The notes below the pieces were generated by a model. That model was not told the origin of the DNA. It was given only the letters and a program-made list of their open reading frames with translations, and ran no database searches. Positions 22,756-33,980 of a DNA stretch of 64,000 bases are shown here, in pieces. The stretch comes from Sphagnum compactum (Eukaryota; Bryophyta; Sphagnopsida; Sphagnales). The number at the start of each line of letters is the position of its first letter. Within the stretch, counting starts at the first letter, position 1. The stretch spans positions 4,721,207 to 4,785,206 of the forward strand of contig OZ234496.1 of the NCBI GenBank assembly GCA_965153455.1, read 5' to 3'. The position numbers and the translations under genes were made by a program.

Positions 22756-23153
22756 GTTAGACCTGGAGGTATTTTGTGAGGAGTTGTTGCAAATCTTTCA
22801 CATATAATCCAAATATTCCAACTTGAATTTGATTTGGCAGTGCCTCTAGCTGCTGCATCTATAAAGTCACGAGCTGCAAATATTGAGTTGGATGAATGCT
22901 GGCTCTCTCATTAAATGAGACCTTTTTCATTACCCAATAGTAACATTTGGTGAATTTTGTACTATGGAACCGGGTGCCTCTTCCACCTAGGAATGGGGTG
23001 AGCCCGCCAAAGCAAGCAGTTATCTGGTTAGGTGGTTAGGGTTTCTTGCTAGTGTTGGCAGGTTCTCCAATTTTAAGGGTTAAAATAGGAGGTTCAGGTT
23101 CTTTTGACCCAGACTTGAACCCCATCCTTTCTAAATGGAACTGAGACTAAGAG
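22756..23153 (+). repeat. Segment B, left part
   Basis: Matches 18,763-19,165 in the same orientation (shared words TCCAAATATTCCAACT and TTTGATTTGGCAG). It ends with CTAAGAG at 23,147-23,153, one copy of the target-site duplication made by the LINE insertion. The match to segment A resumes at 31,522. Confidence 0.9.
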
Positions 23154-23190
23154 AAGAAACCCTGAGAAGGGGAGGGAGGCAGCAGCCCCA

Positions 23191-26100
23191 TCAAACATTA
23201 AAAAAATCCAAGAAATACAAGGGGGGCAAGAAGCACCGCACGATGGTGACGCAATCAACCCCAAAGATGCCTAAGTGGCACCATTCCACCCTAAAGGCTT
23301 GCTCAATCCTATCTTGAATACTAGGGTCCCGGGTGGACCGAAGGGAAATAATGGCCTTCCAAGTGGCCATTCCAACCTCAACGGTAGCAACCCAGGCTTG
23401 TTGAAGGATTTTCCTAGAGGAATACTGGTTATCAAAATGCTTCCGGCATCTCTCTGTCCAAAGAAAGTAGAGGATAAAACTGCGAAGGATGTCAAGCGGT
23501 TGTCTGATGTAGGAGAAGCCTCCTACATGGTACCCTTGGACTCCAAGGGGCTCATCTTCTCTCTCGAAGACAGCTTCACCAAGCATGACGAAAGGCCAGG
23601 AAAGAATGATGTCATTGGGCGCTCCCCATTTTTGCCATATGTGATAGAAGGCCTCCCAAGCCCATTTGGCGCGGGGACACTCGAGGAGACAGTGTTGAGG
23701 GGATTCAGGGGCCTCCTCAGTGCAAACCTTGCACGTGGGGAGGATCCCCATGCATTGTAGCCATGTGCCAACCGGGAGACCCCAGTTTAAAGTGAGCCAT
23801 ATGAGAGTGCCGACCTTCCGGGGTCGGGCGTTATGCCAGATTCTGGCAATAACTTGCGTAACGGTGGAGTTTTGCAGGTTTAACCTTTGAATGAAGGAGC
23901 AAATGTTGGCGCTATGGGTGGGTTTCCTTGCATTTCGGTAGCCCCGCTTTACGGAATAGCCGAAAAAAGGAGAGTCGCCCATTTGTGAGGAGGCTTGCCA
24001 GTGCCACTCTCCCGGGTCCCAGGGAAGCCCATCAATGAAACCGGATTCGAAAATCCAAAGTATGGGAAGCTTGGTGAGTGATGGGAACTCTCTGGCAACT
24101 TTATACGGGGCTCCGTGTCTTTCTTGAAAGAGGACCCTAATTGGATGATAACCTTCAGGGGAGAGGGTTATCACTTGGGAGTTCGTAGCTCTGATGAGAC
24201 CAGTAGGGGTAACCCTCTGGAATTCATTGGCTTGCACCGTGTTGGGGGTGACCCCGGTTACATGGTATATCCATTCTAGAGTGGTGTTGTTTCCGGAGTT
24301 TCTTTTGCTGATCCAGTCCCCTGCCTGAAAGCGGTTAGTGTAAGTTGTAGGATTCCATGGGATGCTCGCTATGATGATTTTTCTGTTGTTCCTGTTGGTG
24401 GCGTGGTAGGTCAACCGGAGGGCTTGGAGGCTTTTCCATGCCCTGCCCTCCTGGTCCCAAAGATCTTTGATTCGGGTGCAGCCAGAATTGGCAATGGCTC
24501 GTCCTTCATTACGACCACTCATTCCTAGAGGGTGACCAGTCATGTTGAGGATGAGAGGGTTGCTGAAAATAGGTTGTCTGAGAACCTCCGCATGGGATGC
24601 GGGTTCGGACTTTGCTAGACCAACTCTTACATTGAGCCAAGAGCCAAGGATGCTATTCCAAAATGAGCATTTCAATTTTTTGAGCTTGGGGGCGGCAAAG
24701 AGCCAATTTATATCCGGGATGCTTGGCCCTTTGCCGTGTACCGGGAGATGGACTTGATCTGCTCGATGCTTTAAAATCTCTTTCCAGGGTTCTCCTCCTG
24801 GGGCAAGACCTCTCACCAAAAGTTTGGCAAGAAGTGCTTCGGATTGTGCCTTGGGGTCTATTATCCCTAGGCCACCGCTAGACAAGGGAAGTGTAAGAGA
24901 ATCCCATTTGACCTTGGCCCGTGTATTGGAAGCCTTTCCCTCCCAAATGAAGTTTCGTACCACTCCTCTGATCTGGTTGCACATCCTCGGATTGGGGTTC
25001 CAACAGGCTGCCATATACCACATTGAGGAAAGCAATACTTGGTTGGCAACAAGAATTCTACCAGCGAGAGAGAGGTTGCACTTGCCCCAGGTGATCATCT
25101 TCCCTTTTAGGGTGAGCATGAGTTTTTCAAAATTGGCCTCGATGGGTAACCGAAAGCCTATTTGGATGCCTAAGTATCGAACCCCTTGTCCTTCAGGGAT
25201 CCATCTTAGCCCAACTTCTTGTCCCCATTCCCATTCCTTTTTTTCCTTGCTGGCCCATATGGCCGCAGATTTTCCCCAATTGATTTTTGCCCCAGAGGCA
25301 AGACAGAAAAGTTCAAGTACTGCCCGAGCTTTGTTTAAGTTACTTGGGGATCCCTTAAGGTAAAGTGCAGTGTCATCCGCGAAAGTTTGATCCCGGACGC
25401 ATCCCCCTTTGGGGAGGTGCATTCCCTCTATTTCGTGCTTTGGGTCGTCCAGCATATGGCCCAGAACATCCATAGCAAGAATGAACAGGTATGGAGCTAG
25501 TGGACAGCCTTGTCGGACTGACTTGGCGAGTCTGAACTCCTCTCCAGGTTCCCCGTTTACTTTAACTAGTGAGGACGCTAGCCAGTAGAGGGATGAGATC
25601 CATTGAATCTAGGTGGGGCAGAAACCTAGTTTGGACAAAGTTGGGAAGAGGAAGTCCCATTCAATCCTGTCAAATGCTTTTTCAAAATCGAGGAGTAGGA
25701 GGACAAGGTCTTGACCGCTCTCTGGTGCCCAAACCAGAGCCTCTTGAGCCAGGAAGTTATTGTTTAGAATGCTTCTTCCTTCTACAAAACCGGTTTGGTT
25801 TGGTCTGATCACGAGAGGAAGGAATTCTTGGATTCTTCTAACTAAAGTTTTGGCAAGGATCTTGTATATGCTTCCCAAAAGTGTGATTGGGCGCCAATTC
25901 CCCAGTTTTGAGTGCTCCCCTGACTTGGGAATCAGGGTGATCATGCCCTTGTTAATGTATTCTGAGGTCAATCCCCATGCTAACATGGCCTTGAAAGCTA
26001 GTAGTAGCGTGGGGGCTACCTCATTCACATTTTCTTGAAAGAATTCTGTTGGGATTCCATCGTGCCCTGGGACCTTGCCTTTGGGGAGCAAGGTGATGGC

Positions 26101-27546
26101 TTCCGTGATTTCTGCTAGGGATAAGGATCGGGTCATGTTGGCGTTCATGGCCTCCGTGACCCGAGTGGGGACGCTCTCCCAACATCTCTCTTGTGCCTCA
26201 GAGGTGCCCTGGGCATTTGTCTCTGATTCATATAGGTTGGCATAAAATCTTGTGATGTAATGAGAGAGGTCTTTCTGGTCAGAAATTGTCCCTCCATCAA
26301 CCTCTAACTCCTTCAGGAGTGTCTTTTTCTTTCCGATTCGATGGAAATCAAAGAAAGTTTTGGAGCAAGTGTCCCCATACCTAAACCATTTGGCCGCTGA
26401 GAGGTGACTATTGCGCTCAACTGAGGTTTGGAAAACCTCTGCTAGCTTTGCTTGCGATTCGGACAAGATCTCCCGCACTTGTTCGTTAGTCGGGTCCCGC
26501 TGGAGCTGTTCCTCAGCCAGCTGGATTTTTTTTGCGTGCACTCTGACTTGCACCCTTCTCAGGCGGCGCCTTTCCTTCGCTAATCTTGTGTTACATGTCA
26601 ATACTCTTCTGGTGGCGGCCTCCAACCAAGGGGCCCACTCTGAGTCGGTTAAGGGCTTGGGCAGCTCCCCTTCCCAGGCTTGTAGCATTTCAGCTTTCCC
26701 TTTTTCATCTTTGAGTAGGGAAGAGTCAAAATAATGAGATAGTTTGTCAGGTATGTCAGACTGACCCCATATGGATAGGACTAAGGGAGAGTGGTCAGAG
26801 AATTTTCGGATCGAAGCGGTCGCCTCAATTCTCCCGCCTCTCGAATCCAAGTCTTGGGAAACGAGGAACTTGTCTATGCGTGAGACTGCCGAGTGTGCGC
26901 CGGATCTTCCGTTGTCGAAGGTGAATTCCTTTGCGGACATTTTCCGAAAGCTGTCAAGCAACCATGCGTCCATTAAGCCATATTGGAGTGTTAGGTGGTG
27001 CCATGCAGTCGCCTCCCTTCTGTGCATCCGACGCTTACCAGCCACCCCTCCGCGCTCAATTTCTTCCCAGTGGTTGAAATCTCCACCTAGGATGAAGTGA
27101 TCGACAACTAGATTCGTTTCACTCAGCCGTTTCCACATCGACGCTCTCTCGTTTGAAGAGCAGGCGGCATAAACATTGATGATTGTCAGGGTACCGATAC
27201 CCAAGATCTGAAGAGTAATGTATTGTGCCCTACCTTCTAAAAGAATGTCGTTGGCACTGATGTGGGGGGCAAAGGATCTGTCTACGAGAATGGAAGTGCC
27301 CGCACTCATTCGTTGTGAGCGCCCCATTAGTAGGCCATAGTTCCAAAAAGAAGCGCCATTCCAGAATTGGATCCCTTTTGTGGAATTAGAGCAGTTTATT
27401 TCCTCCAGTTGGTGTTCCTATAAAAGCAGTATTTGAGGGGTGAGGACCAGGGATGAGATCCAGGAACGGATTTCTTTTTGCTTGGAGGAGTTCTTCCCTA
27501 AGCCCCTCACGTTTAAAGAGACTACCGTAAGGGGCCTCTTATTCAT
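23191..27546 (-). pseudogene. LINE ORF2: endonuclease-reverse transcriptase, two in-frame stops
   Basis: ORF2 nicks target DNA and reverse-transcribes the element RNA. The frame starts at ATG 27,546 (MNKRPLTVVSLNVRGLG, the start of an APE-type endonuclease) and runs 1,451 codons to 23,191 without a frameshift. TAG stops interrupt it at codon 43 (27,418-27,420, in ILLL-stop-EHQLEE) and codon 646 (25,609-25,611). Endonuclease landmarks: GGDFNHWE near residue 155 and SDHSP near 250. Reverse transcriptase landmarks: LLDFEKAFDRIEW near 617, SVRQGCPLAPYLF near 680 and catalytic FADD at 722-725. A zf-RVT-like Cys/His cluster (CKVCTEE...HCLLEC) lies near 1,270. No RNase H domain is recognised. The start overlaps the stop of the preceding frame (ATGAATAA). 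Confidence 0.95.
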
Positions 27547-30500
27547 GAGGTGGCTGGTCTAGGGCGGCTTGAGTGCCGATCGATCCCTGTGGTAGGAGGC
27601 ACCTCTGGGAGCTGTCTTCATTCCGTTCCCATTCGAGCTCTTGCGAGTTGGTGATAGTGGTGGTGTTATGTATGGCCACATTGGAAGTCTGAGAACGCCC
27701 CAAGTCTAGTGGCGTGAAACGCTTCTTTTGAGGCGCTTGGGGCGAGGTCTGGCGGCTGGCGGCCTTATTTTTGTGAACTTGGCATTCTTCCCCTCCCACT
27801 CCTTTCTTTAGAAGAAGGTTGTGGGTTGGGGTGACGAATTCTATTTCGTTGTTCATGCTTGAGATTGATTTGACAGCTTTCCAGTGTAAGTGCTTTTTGT
27901 TCTGTATGCTGACGGGATTGGAGCCGATGGGGATGTGGGCAAGGATGGTACTTTCAGATCCGCCCCTGCTTAGCTCCTCTTGCCAGCTCCATTCGAGGTT
28001 GAGTTGGTCCTTTAGCAGGAGTTCTCCTCTAGCCCGATTGCTATGTGTTGGATCAGTTCGTCCATGGCTGGTTTGGAGGACCAAACCTCTCTCCCGTCCC
28101 CTGTGATTCTGATGCCAATTGGAAGGTTGGGGAGGGCTTGGTTTTTAGAATGTATTAGTACCTCCTTTTGGGGGCCTTTTTCTCTTGTGAGTACTGGCCA
28201 TACCCTGGCTCTACAGAGATCCACATTGGTTTGGAGAGGGATTCCTAAGGAGGTAAAGAAGGATTGATGGAGTTCTGAATACGTCTGACCTCTTTTCCCC
28301 CCTGGGGCTATGTTTGCTCGTGTGGAAGGGTGAGGAGATTGGTTACTATCTGGGCGTATTGTGTCGACCCTTTCCTTATTCTTTTTTTTCACCTGGAATG
28401 TCCATCCTCCCTCTATTTCTTCCGAGATTTTCCTATGAAAATCGGAGCGCTCGTTTTCCCCGTTTAACACTTCAAAAGGGTTTAGATCAGCCCATTTTCC
28501 TCGCGCTGAGTCATTCTTCTCACCCGAGAGATTGAAACTTAATTTGGCTTTGGAGGTGTTACTCCCATCCGTGCTCTCCACCAGAGTTGTGACTTTTGAA
28601 GGGATCACGTTGAGGTTACACTCTACTTGATGAGTTAGGGAGGCTGACAACTCCCCCATTCCCTGATCTTTTCCAATTTTGGTGGGAGCATTTTGTCTTG
28701 TTTGAGCCCCTTCCGTTTGAGAAGTTGATCCAGTTTCCCTAGATGAGTACTTGCTCCAACTCCCCTGACTCCTCCCGTTTCTGTGAGAGTGGGTGGTGAA
28801 TTGGGTGGCGGATGTATCAGTAGGGCCTTGTGCTACCCTTTCACTCCACGTTGGTGGAGTGCTTGCGGGAGCATTTCCGTTCCAAATTAGGATTTTGGTC
28901 ATTGTGCAAGTTTGGGCAAAATGCCCAAATCGGCGGCATTTCCGGCATTGATTTGGGAGGCCCGAGTATAGGATTCTTTGTGGTGTGGTATCCTTCGTGG
29001 TTGCCCCTTCTGCCATGGAGGGGATACGAATGTATCCGGCGAGCTTGCTGATGTCATGGGTTTCCACCGTGATCATGGGGCTGGCGGGTCTTTTTATGTA
29101 TGAATCCTCTAGTTCTATTTCTAGAACTTCTCCAATTTTGCTCGCCATGATAGTGAGAGTTTTTGTGTTCCTGAATTATTCGTGAAGATTTGGGAATTAG
29201 ACCTTTATTGTGTGTGAGAGTAAGGTCTCAGCCCCTTGTACACTGACGTCAAAGTTTGGGATGTACCGGGAGAAGGTGAGGTTCAAACCGCTCCACTCCA
29301 CCGCTGTTATTTTCCTGGCAAACTTAGCCCCTTCTTCATCCGTGAAAAGAACCTCGAAAAAGCCCCTTGTTAGTAAGGTGACTGATGTGTATGAGGCGGG
29401 CAAATGTAGTTTGAGGCAATCTTGAAGGGCTTTGATCGTGGGTTTACCACCCAGAGCTCTTCCGATCACCATTCTTCGTGCTTTGCGGACAGCACCTTCC
29501 TGCATTTTTAACACCATTTCCGGTGGAAAATCCGCCTCTAGCTCTAATTCATAGTCTACTGGCGATAATCCTTGGGGCTCTTCACCTGATGGCGGAGTGG
29601 ATCCTGTCCCGTTGCCTGGAGGCGCGGTCAGAGGAGGGGCGGATGGGGCTGATGTTGGAGTTGTTAGTTTCCTTTTTTGCATGAGCTTCGAGCTTGACGC
29701 TTTAGCTTTGACGGTTGAGTGGTCTTCTTGAGCCACCTGCCCTGTTGCAATCGCGTCCAAGTCCCCAAGACCAAATCCTGGTCCAACGCTTGTAGCTGAA
29801 AGATCTGCTATGCGTGTGGGGGAAGAGGTGAGGGGGGGTACCTGAATGAAATGGGTAGGATTTGAAGTCTCAGCCGTTTCCGCCACACCTTGTGTTGGCA
29901 TGATAAGGGGATCGTGCGATTGTGGCGGTCGGTGGACGTTCTCGTCGTTGTGACTGCCCTTACTCCTTGATCGAGCTACTTCATCAGTTCTTGCGAAGAG
30001 CGGTTGCTGCGCTGAACCTCTGAGGGTCACTAAGACCGCTGGCGCTTTACTTCCATGATCTGGATTTTTTAGGGGCGGGCTTTCCACTGAGGGAATGCAT
30101 GTCCCAGATCGAGTAACACGGTCATTCTGTACCTGAATGAAATGAGCCGGATTTGGAGTCTCAGCCGCTTCCGCCACGCCTTGTGTTGACAAGAGAAGGG
30201 GATCGTGCGATTGTGGCGGTCGGTGGACGTTCTCGTCGTTTTGACTACCATTACTCCCTGATCGAGCTGCTTCGTCAGTTCTTGTGAAGAGTGGTTGCCG
30301 CGCTGAACCTCCAAGAGTCGCCAAGATCGCCGACGCTTTACTATGATGATCTGGATTCTTCAAGGGCGGGCTTTCCGGTGAAGGAATGCACGTCCCGGAT
30401 CAAGTAACACGGTCGTTCTATAGCTGCGGTCCAAAAGATCGCTTGGTTAAGGCGCTTCCTTTTGAGTTGATCGGAGGCAGAGGTACTGGAGTGCCGTCAC

Positions 30501-30651
30501 CGCTAGGGTTCAATAACTTGTTTCTCAACCAACTGTTGCCTTGGCGCGTGATTCGTCCAGCCTTCCGGATTCTATCAGCGACAAGAAGATGCTCGTTTAG
30601 CTTTGAGATCTGCTAGGCTTTTAAATCCATAGCCCAGCTCATTTTCACCAT
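27539..30651 (-). pseudogene. LINE ORF1: gag-like RNA-binding protein, broken
   Basis: ORF1 proteins coat LINE RNA. From ATG 30,651 (MVKMSWAMDLKA) the frame is kept to 28,012, with in-frame stops at 30,613-30,615 (TAG), 30,418-30,420 (TAG), 30,400-30,402 (TGA), 29,197-29,199 (TAA) and 29,176-29,178 (TAA). A 97-residue unit is repeated twice near the N-terminus. A DUF4283-like region follows (ARRMVIGRALGGKPT to YIPNFDVSVQGAE), then a CX2CX4HX4C zinc knuckle (CRKCRRFGHFAQTC, about 28,900-28,945). A further 181-codon frame at 28,084-27,539, shifted by one base register, looks like the true C-terminus. A frameshift near 28,015-28,050 is therefore inferred. It ends in the TAA that overlaps the ORF2 start. 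Confidence 0.85.
29839..30423 (-). repeat. Internal 291-bp duplication within LINE ORF1
   Basis: Two units of 97 codons, 30,399-30,109 and 30,108-29,839, both begin SGTCIPS and contain ESPPLKNPDH, SQNDENVHRPPQSHDP or its SHNDENVHRPP variant, and an HFIQV end. The second unit is slightly shorter. The word QNDRVTR that precedes unit 2 occurs before unit 1 as stop-NDRVT-stop, which shows which bases changed. Confidence 0.93.
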
Positions 30652-31181
30652 CGAGAATTAACAAGAAAAAATCTGGGCGCACCACAAATTCAACACATTA
30701 GCAGCAGTCCCTGGAGGACATAGAGAAGAGAAGAATCGAGAACCTCCCAAGGCTTGCTTGTTGACTGCAGTGTACTCAAAAAAAAAAAAATTCAAAACCA
30801 ACGCCCGCCTGCCCACCCGCCTGCCCCCCCCCCCCCCCAAAAAAACGATGACAAGCTGCAGCCGCAGCGGCTATGGCTTTGTGCTCCCGCTACTGCGCTC
30901 GCATAGCTCTTGCCCTCCTCAGAGACCAAAGCTTTAGACCGAAGACTCCTGGTTGTGGCAACAAGCAACGCTCAAGCAATTGTAGTTGCTACTGCTGCGT
31001 GAAGAGACGAGAAAGCTACACACCACGTCTCCAGCGTCTCACACCACCGAGCCAACTCTCCTTTCCTGCTATCTTGAAGAACCTCTCCAGAGAACTGGAC
31101 GAAGGAGACCTCCCCTGTCTCTCTAAAGAACTGGATGAAGGAGACCTTCTAGTGACTTAGAAGTCCAGAGGTGCACAGAGA
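30652..31181 (-). other. LINE 5' untranslated region, ORF1-proximal part, with poly-C/G tract
   Basis: Between the tandem units and the ORF1 start lies GC-rich leader sequence. A run of about 19 C (plus strand, 30,820-30,838) and a run of A at 30,779-30,790 are simple-sequence tracts. A short imperfect duplication is visible at 31,085-31,150 (GAACTGGACGAAGGAGACCT and GAACTGGATGAAGGAGACCT). No separate gene is believed present. Confidence 0.6.
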
Positions 31182-31450
31182 GGCCCACAGAGCATCGCTC
31201 AGTTCTGACTCAGAGTTCTTAGCTAGCTACCTCCCTCAGAGTAGATTCATTCCCCAAACCCTCAGAGCAACTCCATCTTGACCTAGTCGTACACCGCAGG
31301 CCCACAGAGCATCCTCAGTTCCGACTCAGAGTTTTCAGCTAGCTACCTCCCTCAGAGTAGATTCGTTCCCTAGACCCTCAGAGCAACTCCATCCTGACCT
31401 AGCCGTACACCGCAGGCCCACAGAGCATCGCTCAGTTCCGACTCAGAGTT
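31182..31450 (-). repeat. 117-bp tandem units in LINE 5' region, 2.3 copies
   Basis: Units start at 31,182, 31,299 and 31,415, each with GGCCCACAGAGCATC near its start on the plus strand, and have lengths of 117 and 116 bp before a truncated third unit. They sit at the 5' end of the element. The arrangement is like the promoter monomers known from some animal L1 elements. A promoter role is inference from position only. Confidence 0.88.
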
Positions 31451-31521
31451 AGTTAGAGAGAGAAAGAGAGAGAAGTTTTGGTTCATCATCAGAGAGGCTA
31501 GAGCAGCGTGGGGGAAAGTGT

Positions 31522-33980
31522 CTAAGAGCAGATAGTGGGATTAACCTTTTGAAATTACTGGAATCGAATATCGACCCTTGAATAAAAATTCTTCAAAATA
31601 GGGCTATTTCTTTGAGTAAGACAGTTGACTATTTTTTAAAAGATAGAAATAGATTTGAATTTATAATTTCGTAGGTAGGTAATCCAATCTAATTTGCTAT
31701 AAAATTGATACCTTCCCAAATCCAAGTTTTAATTTGTTTTCAAATTCAATACCTATACAATTTTTAGCCTTGAATAATGTGTAATGTGTACATGGAATTA
31801 GACTTTGTTTTTGAGTCGAGGCCGGAGGTCTTTGATTTTGAAAAATAGTGCCAAAACTAGAATTGCAAGTTTTGAAATTCAAGGAACTAGGCTCAAACCT
31901 AAACTCTAAGGAAATTTGACCCGAGAACTAGGAAGAAATTTCTAACTGTTCAAACAGGGATCAAAGGTTCTTTGAAAAACAAAGACTCGAACAAAATTAG
32001 TTCTTACCAAGGTTTTTGCTTTTGGTGATCATTTAAAAGAAAACTTAACCAAATTTGACTACATGTCATAAAGCAAAGTGGATTCTTTTTGGAAACCCAC
32101 AATATTTTGGCTACATTCTAAAAGCCTAGTCTACATATGGGAAATTCAACTTTTTTTTTCTTCAAAATATTTTCACTTGGTGCCATTTTTTCCCCAAACA
32201 AACCTTTGGAGATACGTAACCCTTTCTTTTTGGTTGCCAAGTGGTTTGCCCCTTAAAAGAATTACTAATTCTTACATTGCCTCTTCCAAAGCGTAGAAAA
32301 ATCCAAGTGAGAATTTTGTAGATCTGGAGGACACAATATCAAAGATAATTTTTCTTCCAATTTTGCAAGGTGTTTCAAAATAGGGAATACTCACTTTTAC
32401 AATTTTCAAAATGTCCCTCATTTTTTCTCCTTTTTTACCATGATACCCAGAAAGTTCGTAGCAAATATCATGAAGTACTTCAAACTTTCAAAGCTTTTTA
32501 CTAATTATAAGGTAACATTATAACAAGAGCTCCCATGACCCTTTCCTCGTGTACTACTAAAACTACACATAAAAAATTTCAAACTTGAACAACAATTAAC
32601 ATCAATTGGAATTTGGATTTTACATAAGTTGATTAGAACAAAAAAATTTGATGGAAAATTGAATAAAACAAACAAGAATTTGCAAACAAAGAATTGTGAA
32701 TTATCACTATGGATTTTGAGTTCATTTTTTGAATACTTCATGATTTTGTATTTTAATTATTGTTGGTTTGAATTTGCCATAAGTGGTAAAACCACTACAT
32801 GATAAGGTGTTTGTTTTAAAATGTGAATGAAAAAGAATTAAGAAGAAGGATGACATAATGTTTACCATATAATTAAGTTGTTATGATAGAATTTATGTAT
32901 ATAATATATATGTACACCTAAGAAACAACCAAAGCATTATGATGTTTTGTGTTTGTTTCCCCCTATTGTTTTCATGCTTTGAAGTTTGGGGTATTGCCCA
33001 CATGATTCAATGTTGATTGAATTGGATAATTATTACCTCATGGTTTCACACTTTTGAAAGATGTTTTTGATGTTTCCATGTTCTTGAATGATACACCCAA
33101 ATTCAAACTCGATGGGATGTAGTAATAGTTTAATTGCCAAAAAATGAAATTATTAGTGACCATCAAGGAATTTGATTGTCACTGAGACTTTCACACTTTA
33201 AGAAACGGTTGCATGTTTAAATGTTCCCAAGATGTTTCAAATTGATTGGTCTTTTATTGTGGGTAACATCAACCATGATTTCCCAATACAAAAGTTTAAT
33301 GAATCAAAAACAACTAATTGCAACTTGATTTTTCGATACATGAATATATATTACAATTTGGGTACAACAAACTAATTGTGGAGACCAACATGGGGAAGAC
33401 ACCACAAAAGTTCCATATAGAGAGGATTATTGTGTTGTGTCAAGCACATTATTCGACTCTTCAACACAAGCAACATTCCTTAGAATGCATTCTTTCACAT
33501 TGTAAGGAATAAAGTTGGGACACCATGCCCATTGTATTGGGGTCAACACCAATGAAATTTTTTGATGAAACTAATGTCCAAATAGTGGTTTTTCTATTCT
33601 ACAACTAACTAGATTGTGTTAGTGGAACTTTGCTAAATATAATGTCAACAAGCCAACAATTTCCAAAATCTAACCTATGAAGAAAAATGTGGCATTTACC
33701 GAGGAAGAGGTGGATATTCTAGTTCAAAGGTTTAATTTCACCATGTTCCCTCATTTAATATTCCATCAACAAGACAAGGACAAGGTGCAAGTGGATCATG
33801 CATTGATTATGTGGAACATCATCTTGGAAGGGAACATACACAAATTAAAATGGAGATGTAATTCATCTAATAAGGATAATTGGACTTGTCTTGCATTTGC
33901 ATTGGACATGAATGTGTTTGTTGTAAGGTATGAAAACGTGCCTAGACTTGGCTATGGAAGGGTGTCCCAAATCTAAAATG
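31522..33980 (+). repeat. Segment B, right part
   Basis: Continues the match to segment A (19,165 onward) directly after the LINE, starting with the second CTAAGAG. Matching runs to about 21,320 in A, then skips to 22,100-22,200. The open frame at 33,677-33,976 (99 codons, MKKNVAFTEEEVDILVQRF) spans this join and is disrupted in segment A by the 780-bp insertion. I do not recognise it as a known protein; it may be a relic of the repeat's own gene. Confidence 0.8.

Larger units (their letters stand above)
23154..31521 (-). mobile_element. L1-like LINE retrotransposon, 8.4 kb, nearly full length
   Basis: A non-LTR retrotransposon on the minus strand, flanked by CTAAGAG at 23,147-23,153 and 31,522-31,528. 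The paralogous segment at 19,150-19,170 gives the empty site (GGGACTAGGAGCAGATA). Order along the element: a 5' region with 117-bp tandem units (31,182-31,450) and a poly-G tract, ORF1 with a DUF4283-like region and a CCHC knuckle, ORF2 with endonuclease, reverse transcriptase and a zf-RVT-like domain, and a short 3' end without a clear poly-A. It is much richer in G+C than the surroundings. Seven in-frame stops and one frameshift break it, all listed under the ORFs. Confidence 0.95.

Noticed and set aside
23275-28267. Plus-strand open frames of 90-180 codons across the LINE (for example 24,824-25,363 and 23,275-23,760)
   Set aside because: They are antisense shadows of ORF1 and ORF2, caused by the G+C-rich codons of the real minus-strand frames.
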